A DNA stretch of 44,131 nt, taken from IMG/VR virus record IMGVR_UViG_3300045947_000230, positions 1-44,131 of that record, one strand, 5' to 3'. This stretch comes from a virus. Shown here piece after piece: positions 6,898 to 14,563 of this stretch. Within the stretch, counting starts at the first letter, position 1. Every line of letters starts with the position of its first letter. Under the pieces are notes generated by a model. It ran no database searches. It was not told where the DNA came from and saw nothing but the letters and a program-made list of their open reading frames with translations. The translations under genes were made by a program, and so were the position numbers.

Positions 6898-9156
6898 ATG
6901 ACGTCGAGTGCGTCGACGTGGGTCATGGGCAGCCTGGTCGACTATGCCGTCAGGTATCTGGCGCGCGGCATGTCGATCATTGCCGTGTGCGGCACGCTGC
7001 GGCACCAGCACCGCACACCGTCGGGCCAGATGGTGTGGTGTACCGATCCGGGCAAGGTGCCGCTGGTGGCGTGGAAGCGCTATCAGAACGCGCTGCCCAC
7101 CGAAGCTGACGTGCGCCGCTGGTGGCGGCGCGAGCCGGACGCGAACATCGCGCTGGTCACCGGCCGCTTGAGCAAGGTCGTGGTGCTCGACCTGGACGGG
7201 CACATTGCCATCCGCGCCGCCCAGATGATGGGCTACGACAACGGACCCCACGCCTATACCGGTCGGGTGGGCGGCATGCACCGCTTCTTTGCGTATCGCG
7301 ATGACGAGCCGCACAACTTCGCCCAGAAGCAGAACGGCATCGATTACCGCGGCGAGGGCGGCTATGTCGTATTGCCGCCCAGCCGCCACGTGTTGGGCCG
7401 CAGCTATGCCTGGGGCGAGGAGCTCGTGGACCTCGATGACTTGCCCGAGCTGCCGGGCTGGGTCAACGACCTGGCCAGGACGCCGACGGCGACGGCTTCG
7501 AGTGCTCGAGGCGGCGGGCCGATCACCGAGCCCGGACGCAACGACACGCTGGCGCGCATTGGCGGCGGCATGCGCTACCAGGGTGCCGAAGAGGACGAGA
7601 TCCTCGAGGCGTTGCGGCAGGTCAATGCCGAGCGCTGCGAGCCGCCGCTGGACGATGACGAGGTCCGCAAGATCGCGCATAGCGTGGCGCGCTACGAGCC
7701 TGAACCTGAAGACACGCCGCGGGTCCGATTAAATGGCACGGCAGCTGTCGAGGAGGAGGCTGAGCCAGAGGATCCGTTGCCGTCGGTGCCCACCTTCCCG
7801 GCTGAGGCGTTGCCGAGCGTGATGCAGCGGCTGATCGAGGACTCGTCGCTGCCGGCGGCGTTGCTGGCGGGCGGCTACCTGGCGAGCAGCGCAATCGCGA
7901 CCGGCGGCAACGTCGAGGCGTACTACGAGCAGTTCTTTGTCGAGCGGCTCAACCTGTTCGTCGCGCTGGTGGGCAAGCCGGGGTCGGGCAAGAGCGAGTC
8001 GCAGAAGCAGCCGCTGCGGCCGGTCCAGCGCTGGGATGCCGAGCGCTTTGCCGAGTACCGTGCCGAACGCGAGCGCTGGCTGAACCGCACCAACGAGCAG
8101 AAGAAGCTGGACAAGGAAAACGGGGTACGCGAGCCGAAAGACCCGCGCATCCTGGTCGGGTCGGCGACCATCGAGGCGACCGAGCACCGTTTCATGGCGC
8201 AGCCGTCGCTGGGCATCTACCGCGACGAGCTGGTCGGCTTTCTCAAGCAGGTCAACGGCCGCTATCGGCAGAAGGGCGATGACGACACCGACTGGGTGCT
8301 CGAACGCTGGGACGGAGCACCCATCCTGACCGATCGGCGCGGCGTGGGTGGTCCCAGTGGCCAGAACGGGATCCTGATCTTTGTCGAGCGGCCGACGCTC
8401 ACGATCCTGGGCAGCATCCAGCCGGCGCGGCAGCGCTACCTGGGCGTGGATACCGAAGGTGGTCGCTCGAGGTGGTCGCTGTTCATGGTCGAGGGCACCA
8501 CCCAGACGGTGATGCAGAACCCGAACGTGACCGATGTCGAGATCTACGAGCGCACCATCACGCGGCTGCTGACGTGGCGGCAGAGCAAACGCCGATGGCT
8601 GATCACCGCGGCCGTCAAGCGACGCCTGGACGAGTTGGGTGAAGAGTGGGCGACTCGTGCGCGGAGCGGCGAGGCGTCGCCCACCACCCTGGCGGCACTG
8701 ATGAAGGCAACGCGGCAGGTTGTGCGGTTCGCTGTCGCGTTAGCGGAGTTCGAGCGGGCACAGTTTGCGGCCGACCAGCCGGACGTCGACCAGACGTTGA
8801 GTGTCGAGCTGCTCGACCGAGCAGCACAGATCGTCAACTACAACGTCGCGGTCTGGGATGTGATCGGCGACGGGACGCCGTTCGCGCGAACGTCGGCACT
8901 GGCGCACCTAGACGAGCCCATCAACCACATCCTGCAGTACCTCGAGCACGTGGGTGGTGGGCCGATCCGGACGCGGCAGCTCTGCCAGTACCGCGTCGGC
9001 GGCATCAGCTCGCGGAAGGATCTCGACCCGGTCCTGGCGCGGTACGTGGAGCGGTTCCCGGGCACGGTCGAGGACGGCTCGAGCGGTCCGGCAGGTGGTC
9101 GACCGTCCCAAACGATCCGTCTGCCGCTGCGACAAAACCGTCGACAGAACCCATGA
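6898..9156 (+). CDS. Bifunctional primase-polymerase / DUF3987-type helicase (752 aa)
   Basis: The main replication protein. The N-terminal Prim-Pol domain (about 15-200) contains VVVLDLDGH (catalytic Asp pair near 96-101), a GGMHRFF strand and PPSRH. A PriCT-like helical segment follows (GRNDTLARIGGGMRY and later DDDEVRKIAHSVARYEP, to about 265). The C-terminal half is a P-loop ATPase with GKPGSGKS at about 359-366, matching DUF3987 phage helicase-like proteins. Priming plus unwinding would start replication. The iteron array lies directly downstream (9157-9305), a common origin position. No phage DNA polymerase is seen, so host polymerase is probably recruited. Confidence 0.88.
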   Translation: MTSSASTWVMGSLVDYAVRYLARGMSIIAVCGTLRHQHRTPSGQMVWCTDPGKVPLVAWKRYQNALPTEADVRRWWRREPDANIALVTGRLSKVVVLDLDGHIAIRAAQMMGYDNGPHAYTGRVGGMHRFFAYRDDEPHNFAQKQNGIDYRGEGGYVVLPPSRHVLGRSYAWGEELVDLDDLPELPGWVNDLARTPTATASSARGGGPITEPGRNDTLARIGGGMRYQGAEEDEILEALRQVNAERCEPPLDDDEVRKIAHSVARYEPEPEDTPRVRLNGTAAVEEEAEPEDPLPSVPTFPAEALPSVMQRLIEDSSLPAALLAGGYLASSAIATGGNVEAYYEQFFVERLNLFVALVGKPGSGKSESQKQPLRPVQRWDAERFAEYRAERERWLNRTNEQKKLDKENGVREPKDPRILVGSATIEATEHRFMAQPSLGIYRDELVGFLKQVNGRYRQKGDDDTDWVLERWDGAPILTDRRGVGGPSGQNGILIFVERPTLTILGSIQPARQRYLGVDTEGGRSRWSLFMVEGTTQTVMQNPNVTDVEIYERTITRLLTWRQSKRRWLITAAVKRRLDELGEEWATRARSGEASPTTLAALMKATRQVVRFAVALAEFERAQFAADQPDVDQTLSVELLDRAAQIVNYNVAVWDVIGDGTPFARTSALAHLDEPINHILQYLEHVGGGPIRTRQLCQYRVGGISSRKDLDPVLARYVERFPGTVEDGSSGPAGGRPSQTIRLPLRQNRRQNP

Positions 9157-9305
9157 GGGGGTTTTGTCGACAGGGTTTTGTCGACGGGCGAGGGTTTTGT
9201 CGACAGGGTTATTGAGTATGGCTCAAGTTCAAAATTGGCAAAAATCGAAGGTCCCAACGCTCGGGGGGGTTTTGTCGATCGACAAAACCTCCTGGGTCCC
9301 CGGCG
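9157..9305. other. Candidate replication origin: iterons plus AT-rich tract
   Basis: A repeated GGTTTTGTCGAC motif is packed between the helicase and the next gene. Direct copies start at 9160, 9174 and 9193. A perfect 22-nt palindrome built of two inverted copies lies at 9268-9289, and an inverted partial copy (GACAAAACC, 9131-9139) lies at the end of the helicase gene. Between the direct copies and the palindrome is a stretch (9209-9250) with long A/T runs, unlike the GC-rich surroundings. Iterons plus an easily melted tract beside the replication gene fit an origin; an operator array is the alternative. Confidence 0.6.
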
Positions 9306-9494
9306 ATGCCTGAAAAGAGTGCAGCTCTGTGTCGGCACTGGGGCTGTCGGCAGCGGTGGACGTGGCGTATCCGCGCCTATCGCGGGAACCGTCGAGCCTG
9401 GGGCGACAAGGTGTGCGAGGTGCATGTGGAGCGCTACCAAACGTGGGTGTCTCCCGAGTTGAGGCTGGAGATTAAAGCGAGGATTGAAGACTGA
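9306..9494 (+). CDS. Small zinc-finger protein (62 aa)
   Basis: The protein has CRHWGC near the N-terminus and KVCEVHVERY later, giving a possible four-ligand zinc site (CxxxxC...CxxH). The middle is basic and Trp-rich (RQRWTWRIRAYRGNRRAW), suggesting nucleic-acid contact. It starts at ATG 9306, just downstream of the iterons, and its TGA overlaps the next ATG (9494). Function is unknown. Confidence 0.65.
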   Translation: MPEKSAALCRHWGCRQRWTWRIRAYRGNRRAWGDKVCEVHVERYQTWVSPELRLEIKARIED

Positions 9495-10036
9495 TGTCTG
9501 GCTGGGCGACGTGCAGGAGCTGCCATCAGCGCATCTGGTGGGGCAAGGCACCCTTCGACAACACCCGCAACTGGCCGTTCGACGACCAGGACGAGCAGAC
9601 CCAGCACTTCGATACGTGCAGCGCCATTCAGCGCGTGGTGGACTTCGCCGGCAACGTCCACCGCGTTGCCAAGTGCCGCGCGTGCGGCGAGCCTGTCTGG
9701 TGGGACACGACGTGGAAGGGGCGGCGACGCCCGATGAACGTCATGCCCAACGGTGACGCCAGCGACGAATGCCACTTCGACACCTGCGCCGGGCAGTCGG
9801 TGGGTGCGGCACCTGAGCCCGAGCCCGTGGCAGCCGAGCCGGTCGGCATCTACGACATCGACCAGTGGCTGGCGCAACTGGGACTGCGGCGACCGGTCAC
9901 GCTCGAGGAGATCACGTCGGCGTTCCGTGGCCTGGCGATGCAGCACCACCCGGACATGGGCGGCAACGCGTCCGACTTCATACGCGTCAAGCTGGCGTTC
10001 GATCGCTGCAAAGAACTGATGGGTGCCGCGGCGTGA
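9494..10036 (+). CDS. Double zinc-ribbon protein with C-terminal J domain (180 aa)
   Basis: Two zinc ribbons are followed by a DnaJ-like domain. Ribbon 1 has ATCRSCHQ with HFDTC (about residues 7-42). Ribbon 2 has AKCRACGEP with CHFDTC (about 61-98). After an Ala/Pro/Glu linker, the J domain (about 125-178) carries LRGLAMQHHPD-like sequence (FRGLAMQHHPDMGGNASDF) with the HPD motif near 152-155 that triggers Hsp70 ATPase. Phage J-domain proteins can recruit host DnaK, for example to remodel replication complexes, which suits its place by the putative origin. This order (ribbons first, J last) is not that of DnaJ itself. Confidence 0.8.
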   Translation: MSGWATCRSCHQRIWWGKAPFDNTRNWPFDDQDEQTQHFDTCSAIQRVVDFAGNVHRVAKCRACGEPVWWDTTWKGRRRPMNVMPNGDASDECHFDTCAGQSVGAAPEPEPVAAEPVGIYDIDQWLAQLGLRRPVTLEEITSAFRGLAMQHHPDMGGNASDFIRVKLAFDRCKELMGAAA

Positions 10037-10809
10037 CGCAGATGCCGCACTGGTCGGCGACCAGGTTCCAATTGTTCGAACAGTGTCCCATCCTCTTTAA
10101 GGAGCGCTACATCGACGGCATACCGATCGTGCCGACCGAAGCCATGTCGTTCGGCAGTGCGGTACACCGCGGGCTCGAGGCCCATTACCAGGGGCAGGAC
10201 GGCATACGGACCTTCCGCGCCTACTGGAAAGAGATTGCCAAAGAGTTGGCAGCTACCGGCTACCGCATCGATCCAAGCTTGACGGCGACCGGGCTGACGC
10301 TACTCGAGCAAGTCTTCGAGCTCGAGCTGAAGGGCATCCCGGAACGCGGCTTCTCGATCGACACCAACACAGAATTGCGTGCGCCGATCGTGGGCGCCAT
10401 CGATCTGTGGGACCAGGACGCGGGCATCGTCTACGACTTCAAGACCACCATCGGCAGCTGGTCGCAGGTACGGGCCCAGAAGGAGACGTGGCAGCCGTGC
10501 CTGTACTCGTGGGCGTTCTGGCAGGAAACGGGCGACTTCCCCGAATTCCACTACATCGTGCTCAATCGCGCCACCGGTGCGCTCAGCCGCTTCCAGCGCG
10601 AGTGGACAGATGACGAGGCACTCGAGCAGATGAACGATGCCTGGACGCGTATGGAAGCGATTGCGAAGGCTGTAGCAGACGACGACCTGAGCTGCAAAGG
10701 TAACCACGGGTACTGCCCGGAGTGTGGCGATCGCTGGAAGCACGAGCACGTGTGCGGCCCCACACCCGAACGTGTGCGGCTGAACAAGGAAGAGGCGTGG
10801 TTGCGATGA
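10033..10809 (+). CDS. PD-(D/E)XK exonuclease, RecB/Cas4-like (258 aa)
   Basis: A DNA exonuclease of the RecB/Cas4 superfamily. Motifs in order: WSATRFQLFEQCPILFK (N-terminal helix with Cys), SFGSAVHRGLEAHY (His of motif I), VGAIDLWDQDAGIVYDFKTT (motif II Asp and motif III DxK), then QPCLYSWAFWQ. C-terminal cysteines (CKGNHGYCPECGD) may form a zinc or Fe-S site with the N-terminal Cys. Starts are GTG 10033 (GTGA overlap) or ATG 10042. Likely used in recombination or DNA-end processing during replication. Confidence 0.85.
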   Translation: MTQMPHWSATRFQLFEQCPILFKERYIDGIPIVPTEAMSFGSAVHRGLEAHYQGQDGIRTFRAYWKEIAKELAATGYRIDPSLTATGLTLLEQVFELELKGIPERGFSIDTNTELRAPIVGAIDLWDQDAGIVYDFKTTIGSWSQVRAQKETWQPCLYSWAFWQETGDFPEFHYIVLNRATGALSRFQREWTDDEALEQMNDAWTRMEAIAKAVADDDLSCKGNHGYCPECGDRWKHEHVCGPTPERVRLNKEEAWLR

Positions 10810-10810
10810 A

Positions 10811-11440
10811 GTGGTATCGGGTCCGTCGAAGATCCGTAGCCAGGATCCGGGCTACTGCTTCAAGATGGCCGGCTTCGAGCTCGATCCGAGCTTCGTCTCG
10901 AGGCGTTTTGATTCGGTTGCGCTGTCCGTGAAGTATCTGCCGCTACTGATCTATATCGGGACGATCTTCGCGGCCAACTGGGCCATTGTGACGTTCGGAC
11001 CGGTGCCCGTGGGGTTGGGGCTGATGGCGCCCGCGGGCGTGTACTTCGCCGGGCTGGCGTTCACGTTCCGCGACCTGACCCAGGATCAGCTCGGCCGACG
11101 CTGGACCTACGGTGCCATCCTGGTCGGGGCTGTGTTCTCAGGCTTTCTCAGCGGGCCGCTGGCACTCGCGTCCGGCGTCGCGTTCCTGTTTTCGGAGACA
11201 GCCGACCTGCTGGTCTACAGCCCGCTCAGAGAACGCCGCTGGTTGCTGGCTGTCGCAGCATCGAATCTGGTCGGGCTCACGCTCGACTCGGTGCTGTTCC
11301 TGTACCTGGCGTTCGGATCGCTCGAGTTCTTGCCCGGACAGATCGTGGGCAAGCTGACGACGACGGCGATCGCCATCGTCATTCTGTGGTGGGGGAGGCG
11401 TGCAGTTCTGGCTCGGGATTCATCAAGTCGCGTGGCTTGA
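10811..11440 (+). CDS. VUT/YhhQ-family queuosine-precursor transporter (209 aa)
   Basis: An integral membrane protein matching the VUT family; E. coli YhhQ of this family imports 7-deazaguanine precursors (preQ0/preQ1). Visible signatures are YLPLLIYIGTIFAANWAIV, GLTFRD-like (LAFTFRDLTQDQLGRRWTY) and FSETADLLVYSPL, with about five to six hydrophobic spans. The N-terminal 20 residues (SKIRSQDPGYCFKMAGF) are foreign to the family and resemble part of the phage protein at 42978-43460, so the true start may be ATG 10865 or GTG 10928. Its 3' end overlaps the DpdA-like gene, supporting joint expression and a role in supplying base precursor for DNA modification. Confidence 0.85.
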   Translation: MVSGPSKIRSQDPGYCFKMAGFELDPSFVSRRFDSVALSVKYLPLLIYIGTIFAANWAIVTFGPVPVGLGLMAPAGVYFAGLAFTFRDLTQDQLGRRWTYGAILVGAVFSGFLSGPLALASGVAFLFSETADLLVYSPLRERRWLLAVAASNLVGLTLDSVLFLYLAFGSLEFLPGQIVGKLTTTAIAIVILWWGRRAVLARDSSSRVA

Positions 11441-12158
11441 GCAGCTCAGCATCCCCACCATGGTCAGCTACCGTCGGCTGAAACGGCGCCGCGGCTTCCC
11501 ACGCGCGCTCGGCGACTGGGTGCAGGACTCGGGCGGCTTTACTGAGCTGAGCCTGCACGGCGCGTATCAGACGACGCCCAAGACGTATGTGGCGCACACG
11601 CGGCGACACGCAGCTGAGATGGGGCGGCTGCAGTGGGCAGCTGTCCAGGACTGGATGTGCGAGGACGTCGTCCTGGCCAAGACCGGCTCGACGGTGGCGC
11701 AGCATCAGCTACGCACGGTCGAGTCGTACCTCGAGTTGCAGCAGTTGGCGCCCGAGTTGCCGTGGCTACCGGTGCTGCAGGGACAGGTGCTCGACGACTA
11801 TCGACGGCACGTCGACCTGTACACCGCGGCGGGTGTCGACTTGCGGGCAGCACCACTCGTGGGATTGGGGACGGTGTGCCGGCGGCAACAGACCATGGTG
11901 GCGGTACGGCTGATTCAGGGGCTGGCGTCATTGGGATTACGCCTGCACGGGTTCGGCTTAAAAGTAACGAGCCTGCTGCGGACCAGAGAGTATCTGGCTT
12001 CAGCAGACTCGATGTCGTGGAGCACGGACGGGCGCTACCCGGAAGGTGGACGCTGCCAGCGCGTGCGTGACCACTCGAACTGTGCGAACTGCCTCGACTA
12101 CGCGCTGCTGTGGCGGCAGCGCTTAGTCGATCGGCTGCAGCAGGGGATGTTGTTCTGA
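11400..12158 (+). CDS. dpdA: DpdA-like deazaguanine DNA transglycosylase (252 aa)
   Basis: Resembles phage DpdA, a relative of tRNA-guanine transglycosylase that replaces guanine in DNA with a 7-deazaguanine. Visible features: D43-SGGF (base-pocket motif), QDWMCED near 83-89, VLQGQ near 125-129, GLGTVCRRQ near 155-163, and ADSMSW, where Asp203 is the likely nucleophile. A C-terminal zinc site is formed by Cys219, His225, Cys228 and Cys231. It is short, as in phage versions, and lacks tRNA-specific domains. It starts at GTG 11400, overlapping the transporter by 41 nt. Older annotation would call it queuine tRNA-ribosyltransferase. Confidence 0.82.
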   Translation: MQFWLGIHQVAWLEQLSIPTMVSYRRLKRRRGFPRALGDWVQDSGGFTELSLHGAYQTTPKTYVAHTRRHAAEMGRLQWAAVQDWMCEDVVLAKTGSTVAQHQLRTVESYLELQQLAPELPWLPVLQGQVLDDYRRHVDLYTAAGVDLRAAPLVGLGTVCRRQQTMVAVRLIQGLASLGLRLHGFGLKVTSLLRTREYLASADSMSWSTDGRYPEGGRCQRVRDHSNCANCLDYALLWRQRLVDRLQQGMLF

Positions 12159-12161
12159 GCC

Positions 12162-12701
12162 GTGCGCGTGCTGGTGGCGTGCGAGTTTAGCGGCATTGTG
12201 CGAGATGCGTTCCGTGCGCGTGGCCATCAGGCGTGGTCGTGCGACCTGCTGGCGACCGAGCGTGATGGGCCACATATCTATGGCGACATCCTCGAGGCGA
12301 TGCAGTGGGGATGGGACATGATGATTGCCCATCCTCCGTGCACGTATCTGTGCCGAGCGGGTGACCGCTGGTACAACCATTCGCCTGAACGGCAGGCTGC
12401 GCTCGAGTTTGTGCAGCAACTGTATGCCGCGCCAATTCCGAGTATCGCGATCGAAAATCCACGCGGGTTGAATCGCCACTGGCGACAGGCCGACCAGGTG
12501 ATCCAGCCGTGGATGTTTGGCCATGGCGAGACGAAGGCGACGCTGCTGTGGCTCAAGAATCTGCCGCCGCTGCTGGCGACTGCCGTCAGGATCGAGCGCG
12601 TGGCGCGCGTGCACTTTGCGGCGCCCGGCCCCGAGCGCTGGAAAGAACGCAGCCGCACGCTCGATGGCATAGCCAGCGCGATGGCAGAACAGTGGGGTTA
12701 G
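12162..12701 (+). CDS. DNA methyltransferase-like protein (179 aa)
   Basis: Resembles short phage proteins annotated as DNA cytosine methyltransferase. The start RVLVACEFSGIVRDAFRARG is a Rossmann-type nucleotide-binding strand-loop-helix, MIAHPPCTYLC carries an (H)PPC motif at about 57-60, IAIENPRGLNRH follows as an ENP-like motif, and the end reads PGPERWKERSRT. It starts at GTG 12162, 3 nt after DpdA, and overlaps the stop of the convergent minus-strand gene. It lacks a clear target-recognition domain, so its substrate is unknown; it could methylate DNA or act on the deazaguanine product. Confidence 0.72.
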   Translation: MRVLVACEFSGIVRDAFRARGHQAWSCDLLATERDGPHIYGDILEAMQWGWDMMIAHPPCTYLCRAGDRWYNHSPERQAALEFVQQLYAAPIPSIAIENPRGLNRHWRQADQVIQPWMFGHGETKATLLWLKNLPPLLATAVRIERVARVHFAAPGPERWKERSRTLDGIASAMAEQWG

Positions 12702-13030
12702 ACGAGCTCCTGGTCAAGTTGTTTGAGGGCCAGGTTCAGGTACGGCGGCACACCATAGGTGCCGGCTTCCCAGCGCTGGACGGTGAGCCACTGCACACCC
12801 AGCAGTTTGGCGAGCTTGGCCTGGCTGAGTCCGTGCGCCGTTCTCCATGCGCGGACTTCGTTATCCGGCCTGGTCTTGTTGAGGCGTTCGGCTCCTGCTC
12901 GAGCTGCCGCGGCACCGCTCGAGCCAGGTCCGTAGACCACGACGCACGGGCTACCGTCGCTGTGGGTGCAGACCGTATCGCGCACGCGCCAGACGCCGTC
13001 GACGCGTTCGGCAATATAGCGGGCGGTCAT
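12698..13030 (-). CDS. HTH regulator, NadS/XRE-like (110 aa)
   Basis: The C-terminal half is a clear helix-turn-helix: EVRAWRTAHGLSQAKLAKLLG, then VQWLTVQRWEAGTYGVPPYL, the layout of NadS/HigA-type regulators. The N-terminal half (ARYIAERVDGVWRVRDTV) looks like a small beta domain with two Cys. It is the last gene of the minus-strand operon; its TAA (12700-12698) overlaps the TAG of the convergent methyltransferase gene. Its ATG 13030 overlaps the upstream gene's TGA (ATGA). It probably controls the operon or the switch between modules. Confidence 0.8.
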   Translation of the reverse strand: MTARYIAERVDGVWRVRDTVCTHSDGSPCVVVYGPGSSGAAAARAGAERLNKTRPDNEVRAWRTAHGLSQAKLAKLLGVQWLTVQRWEAGTYGVPPYLNLALKQLDQELV

Positions 13031-13191
13031 CGTGCGATGAGTCCGAGAATGGTGCCGATGACCAGGAAGCCGCCGATGAGCAGCATGGCCCAGGCTGGCA
13101 CGCCGGCGATGACGAACACGACGGAGGCGGCGATGACGAGCAGGATGGCGACGGCTGCCGCGTTGAAGTCATCATTGCGCTTGCGGCTCAT
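13027..13191 (-). CDS. Small two-span membrane protein (54 aa)
   Basis: The first ten residues are charged (SRKRNDDFN), followed by two hydrophobic helices (AVAILLVIAASVVFVIAGV and AMLLIGGFLVIGTILGLIA) separated by PAW. ATGA overlaps join it to both neighbours, which is good evidence that it is translated. It could be a holin-like or immunity membrane peptide; function is unknown. Confidence 0.7.
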   Translation of the reverse strand: MSRKRNDDFNAAAVAILLVIAASVVFVIAGVPAWAMLLIGGFLVIGTILGLIAR

Positions 13192-13532
13192 GGCTCAGGA
13201 TCCAGCCGCGTGACCGCGGTATGTGCGAGCACGACGAACTCTGTTCCGTCGGGTGCAGCGCAGATGAGGGCCGGCTCGACTCTGAGCACGGTCAGCGGGG
13301 TACGGGTGCCGTCGAGCACGCATTCGACCTGGGCGCCGGGCTCGAGCACGGCGGGGTCGACGTAGGCCGGGATCTCGAGCCTTCTCAGGGGTTGGGTGCC
13401 ATCCCCGTCCACGAACCATTCGCACGTACACACGGCTGGGTCGGGGTTGCATTCGCCGCTAGCGACGACGTGTTTGTGGCCACACTCGGCGCAGGTTCGG
13501 CTGCGCCAGTCGGCAGCTGCTGTGGGTGCCAT
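13188..13532 (-). CDS. Zinc-ribbon protein (114 aa)
   Basis: The N-terminus holds CAECGHKH and later CNPDPAVCTCEWF, a probable zinc ribbon. The C-terminal part is beta-rich (AQVECVLDGTRTPLTVLRVE), perhaps an SH3- or OB-like barrel. ATG 13532 has a good Shine-Dalgarno (AAGGAGAG). The stop overlaps the next ATG. Function unknown. Confidence 0.72.
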   Translation of the reverse strand: MAPTAAADWRSRTCAECGHKHVVASGECNPDPAVCTCEWFVDGDGTQPLRRLEIPAYVDPAVLEPGAQVECVLDGTRTPLTVLRVEPALICAAPDGTEFVVLAHTAVTRLDPEP

Positions 13533-13544
13533 TGGATGCTCTCC

Positions 13545-14084
13545 TTAGTTGGTGGTATCGGACTCGTGCATGAGCCCACGTTCGTACTCGTCGTTACCGT
13601 CGAGCAATGCCTCGATGTAGCCGGTGAAGTAGCGCAGCGTATCGGCGGCGGTCATGCGGACGTCGAATTCTGCCCAGAAGCCTTCATTCCAATTCTCGAG
13701 TGCGCCGTCGACGGCTTCGAGCAGCAGGTTATGGACTGCATCTTTGATGTGCTCGGGTGGGTAATCCTCGAGTAATGGCTGATCGTTCTCGAGCACGACC
13801 TGCTCCCACGTGGTGTAGTCGTTATCGAACAATGCTGGGCGGCTGATATACGGGCGCAAGAGTGCGAGGATGCTGTCCTGAGCGGTATCCCAGACCGGGT
13901 GGGGGATGACGGTATCGGCTTGAAACTGGTGCCGCAGCGGGTCAAGGATGGCGCGCACATCGGCTGGCAAGCCGGCTGCTTCGTCGTCGGTTAGCTCGAG
14001 CAGGCGCACCTCCTCGCCGTCACCGGTGCTGATGTTCCGTACCGTGTAGTCGACCAGGTGCTGATCGAAGGCTGGCGTTGTCAC
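13545..14084 (-). CDS. Hypothetical acidic protein (179 aa)
   Basis: Not recognised. The protein is acidic and mostly helical, with Leu-rich segments (LLEAVDGALENWNEGFWAEF, DTLRYFTGYIEALLDG). GTG 14084 is chosen because it follows GGAGGAGAGCGC, a strong ribosome site, and overlaps the upstream TGA (GTGA); the open frame extends to 14102. Strong acidity in an early-type operon can indicate a DNA-mimic or anti-restriction protein, but this is speculation. Confidence 0.68.
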   Translation of the reverse strand: MTTPAFDQHLVDYTVRNISTGDGEEVRLLELTDDEAAGLPADVRAILDPLRHQFQADTVIPHPVWDTAQDSILALLRPYISRPALFDNDYTTWEQVVLENDQPLLEDYPPEHIKDAVHNLLLEAVDGALENWNEGFWAEFDVRMTAADTLRYFTGYIEALLDGNDEYERGLMHESDTTN

Positions 14085-14224
14085 GCGCTCTCCTCCGTAC
14101 ACACACCGGTAGGCAGGCAGACGGAGGCGCCGGCGATGCTGAGGCTGCCATCCTCGTACAGCGTGGGCTGCCCGAGGAAGGCGAGCCCGACGACGAGGAG
14201 CACGATAGCGAGCGCACGATTCAC
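14081..14224 (-). CDS. Small signal-peptide or membrane-anchored protein (47 aa)
   Basis: It starts at GTG 14224 after GGAGGAGAGCGTCTC, the same ribosome site type as the next gene, with a GTGA overlap to the gene upstream. The N-terminus is a hydrophobic helix (RALAIVLLVVGLAFLGQP) that could be a signal peptide or anchor, followed by a short tail with two Cys (VCLPTGVC). Function unknown. Confidence 0.6.
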   Translation of the reverse strand: MNRALAIVLLVVGLAFLGQPTLYEDGSLSIAGASVCLPTGVCTEESA

Positions 14225-14526
14225 GAGACGCTCTCCTCCGTTGTCTGAACTACACGCTTCGTGTTGCCGAGTGGCGCATCGGGCATACGCTCGACCGTGA
14301 ACCCTCGCTTCCGTAGCCAGGGGTTAGCGGCGCCGCCACCTTCGCCACCGCTGAACGCCGACACCGGCAGCCCGGTGGCCATCGACACGATGACTTTGGG
14401 TGGATACGGGCGCCCGTTGAAGACGAGCGCGAATTTGTTGGACGGCCAGGCGTACTCAACGCCGGCGTGATCGTAGGTTGCGAGCGCAGTCAGGACCGCG
14501 TCTCGACTGCTGTCAGGAATTGCCAT
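14221..14526 (-). CDS. Stand-alone ScoMcrA-head-like domain protein (101 aa)
   Basis: The sequence KFALVFNGRPYPPKVIVSMA, then FSGGEGGGAANPWLRKRGF, resembles the N-terminal head domain found on ScoMcrA-like and other HNH restriction endonucleases (a YPPK/AI...FSGGE...L..LGF pattern). Here it stands alone without a nuclease domain. ATG 14526 (MAIPDSSRD) is chosen over the longer open frame because it follows AAGG at a fair distance and the longer frame runs through the end of the GP88-like gene. A decoy or modified-base-binding role is possible but unproven. Confidence 0.6.
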   Translation of the reverse strand: MAIPDSSRDAVLTALATYDHAGVEYAWPSNKFALVFNGRPYPPKVIVSMATGLPVSAFSGGEGGGAANPWLRKRGFTVERMPDAPLGNTKRVVQTTEESVS

Positions 14527-14563
14527 TTGGGTGCCAACCTTCCGAAGAGTGAACGCTCCGGGC

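Noticed and set aside
9153-9215. 20-residue frame encoded by the iterons (RGFCRQGFVDGRGFCRQG)
   Set aside because: Repetition of the peptide follows from the DNA repeats; the repeats themselves are better explained as binding sites.
8838-9551. 237-aa minus-strand frame across the iteron region
   Set aside because: Antisense to the helicase end and to two small zinc-ribbon genes, with no recognisable domain; the repeats produce repeated DKTLSTKP-like phrases by chance.
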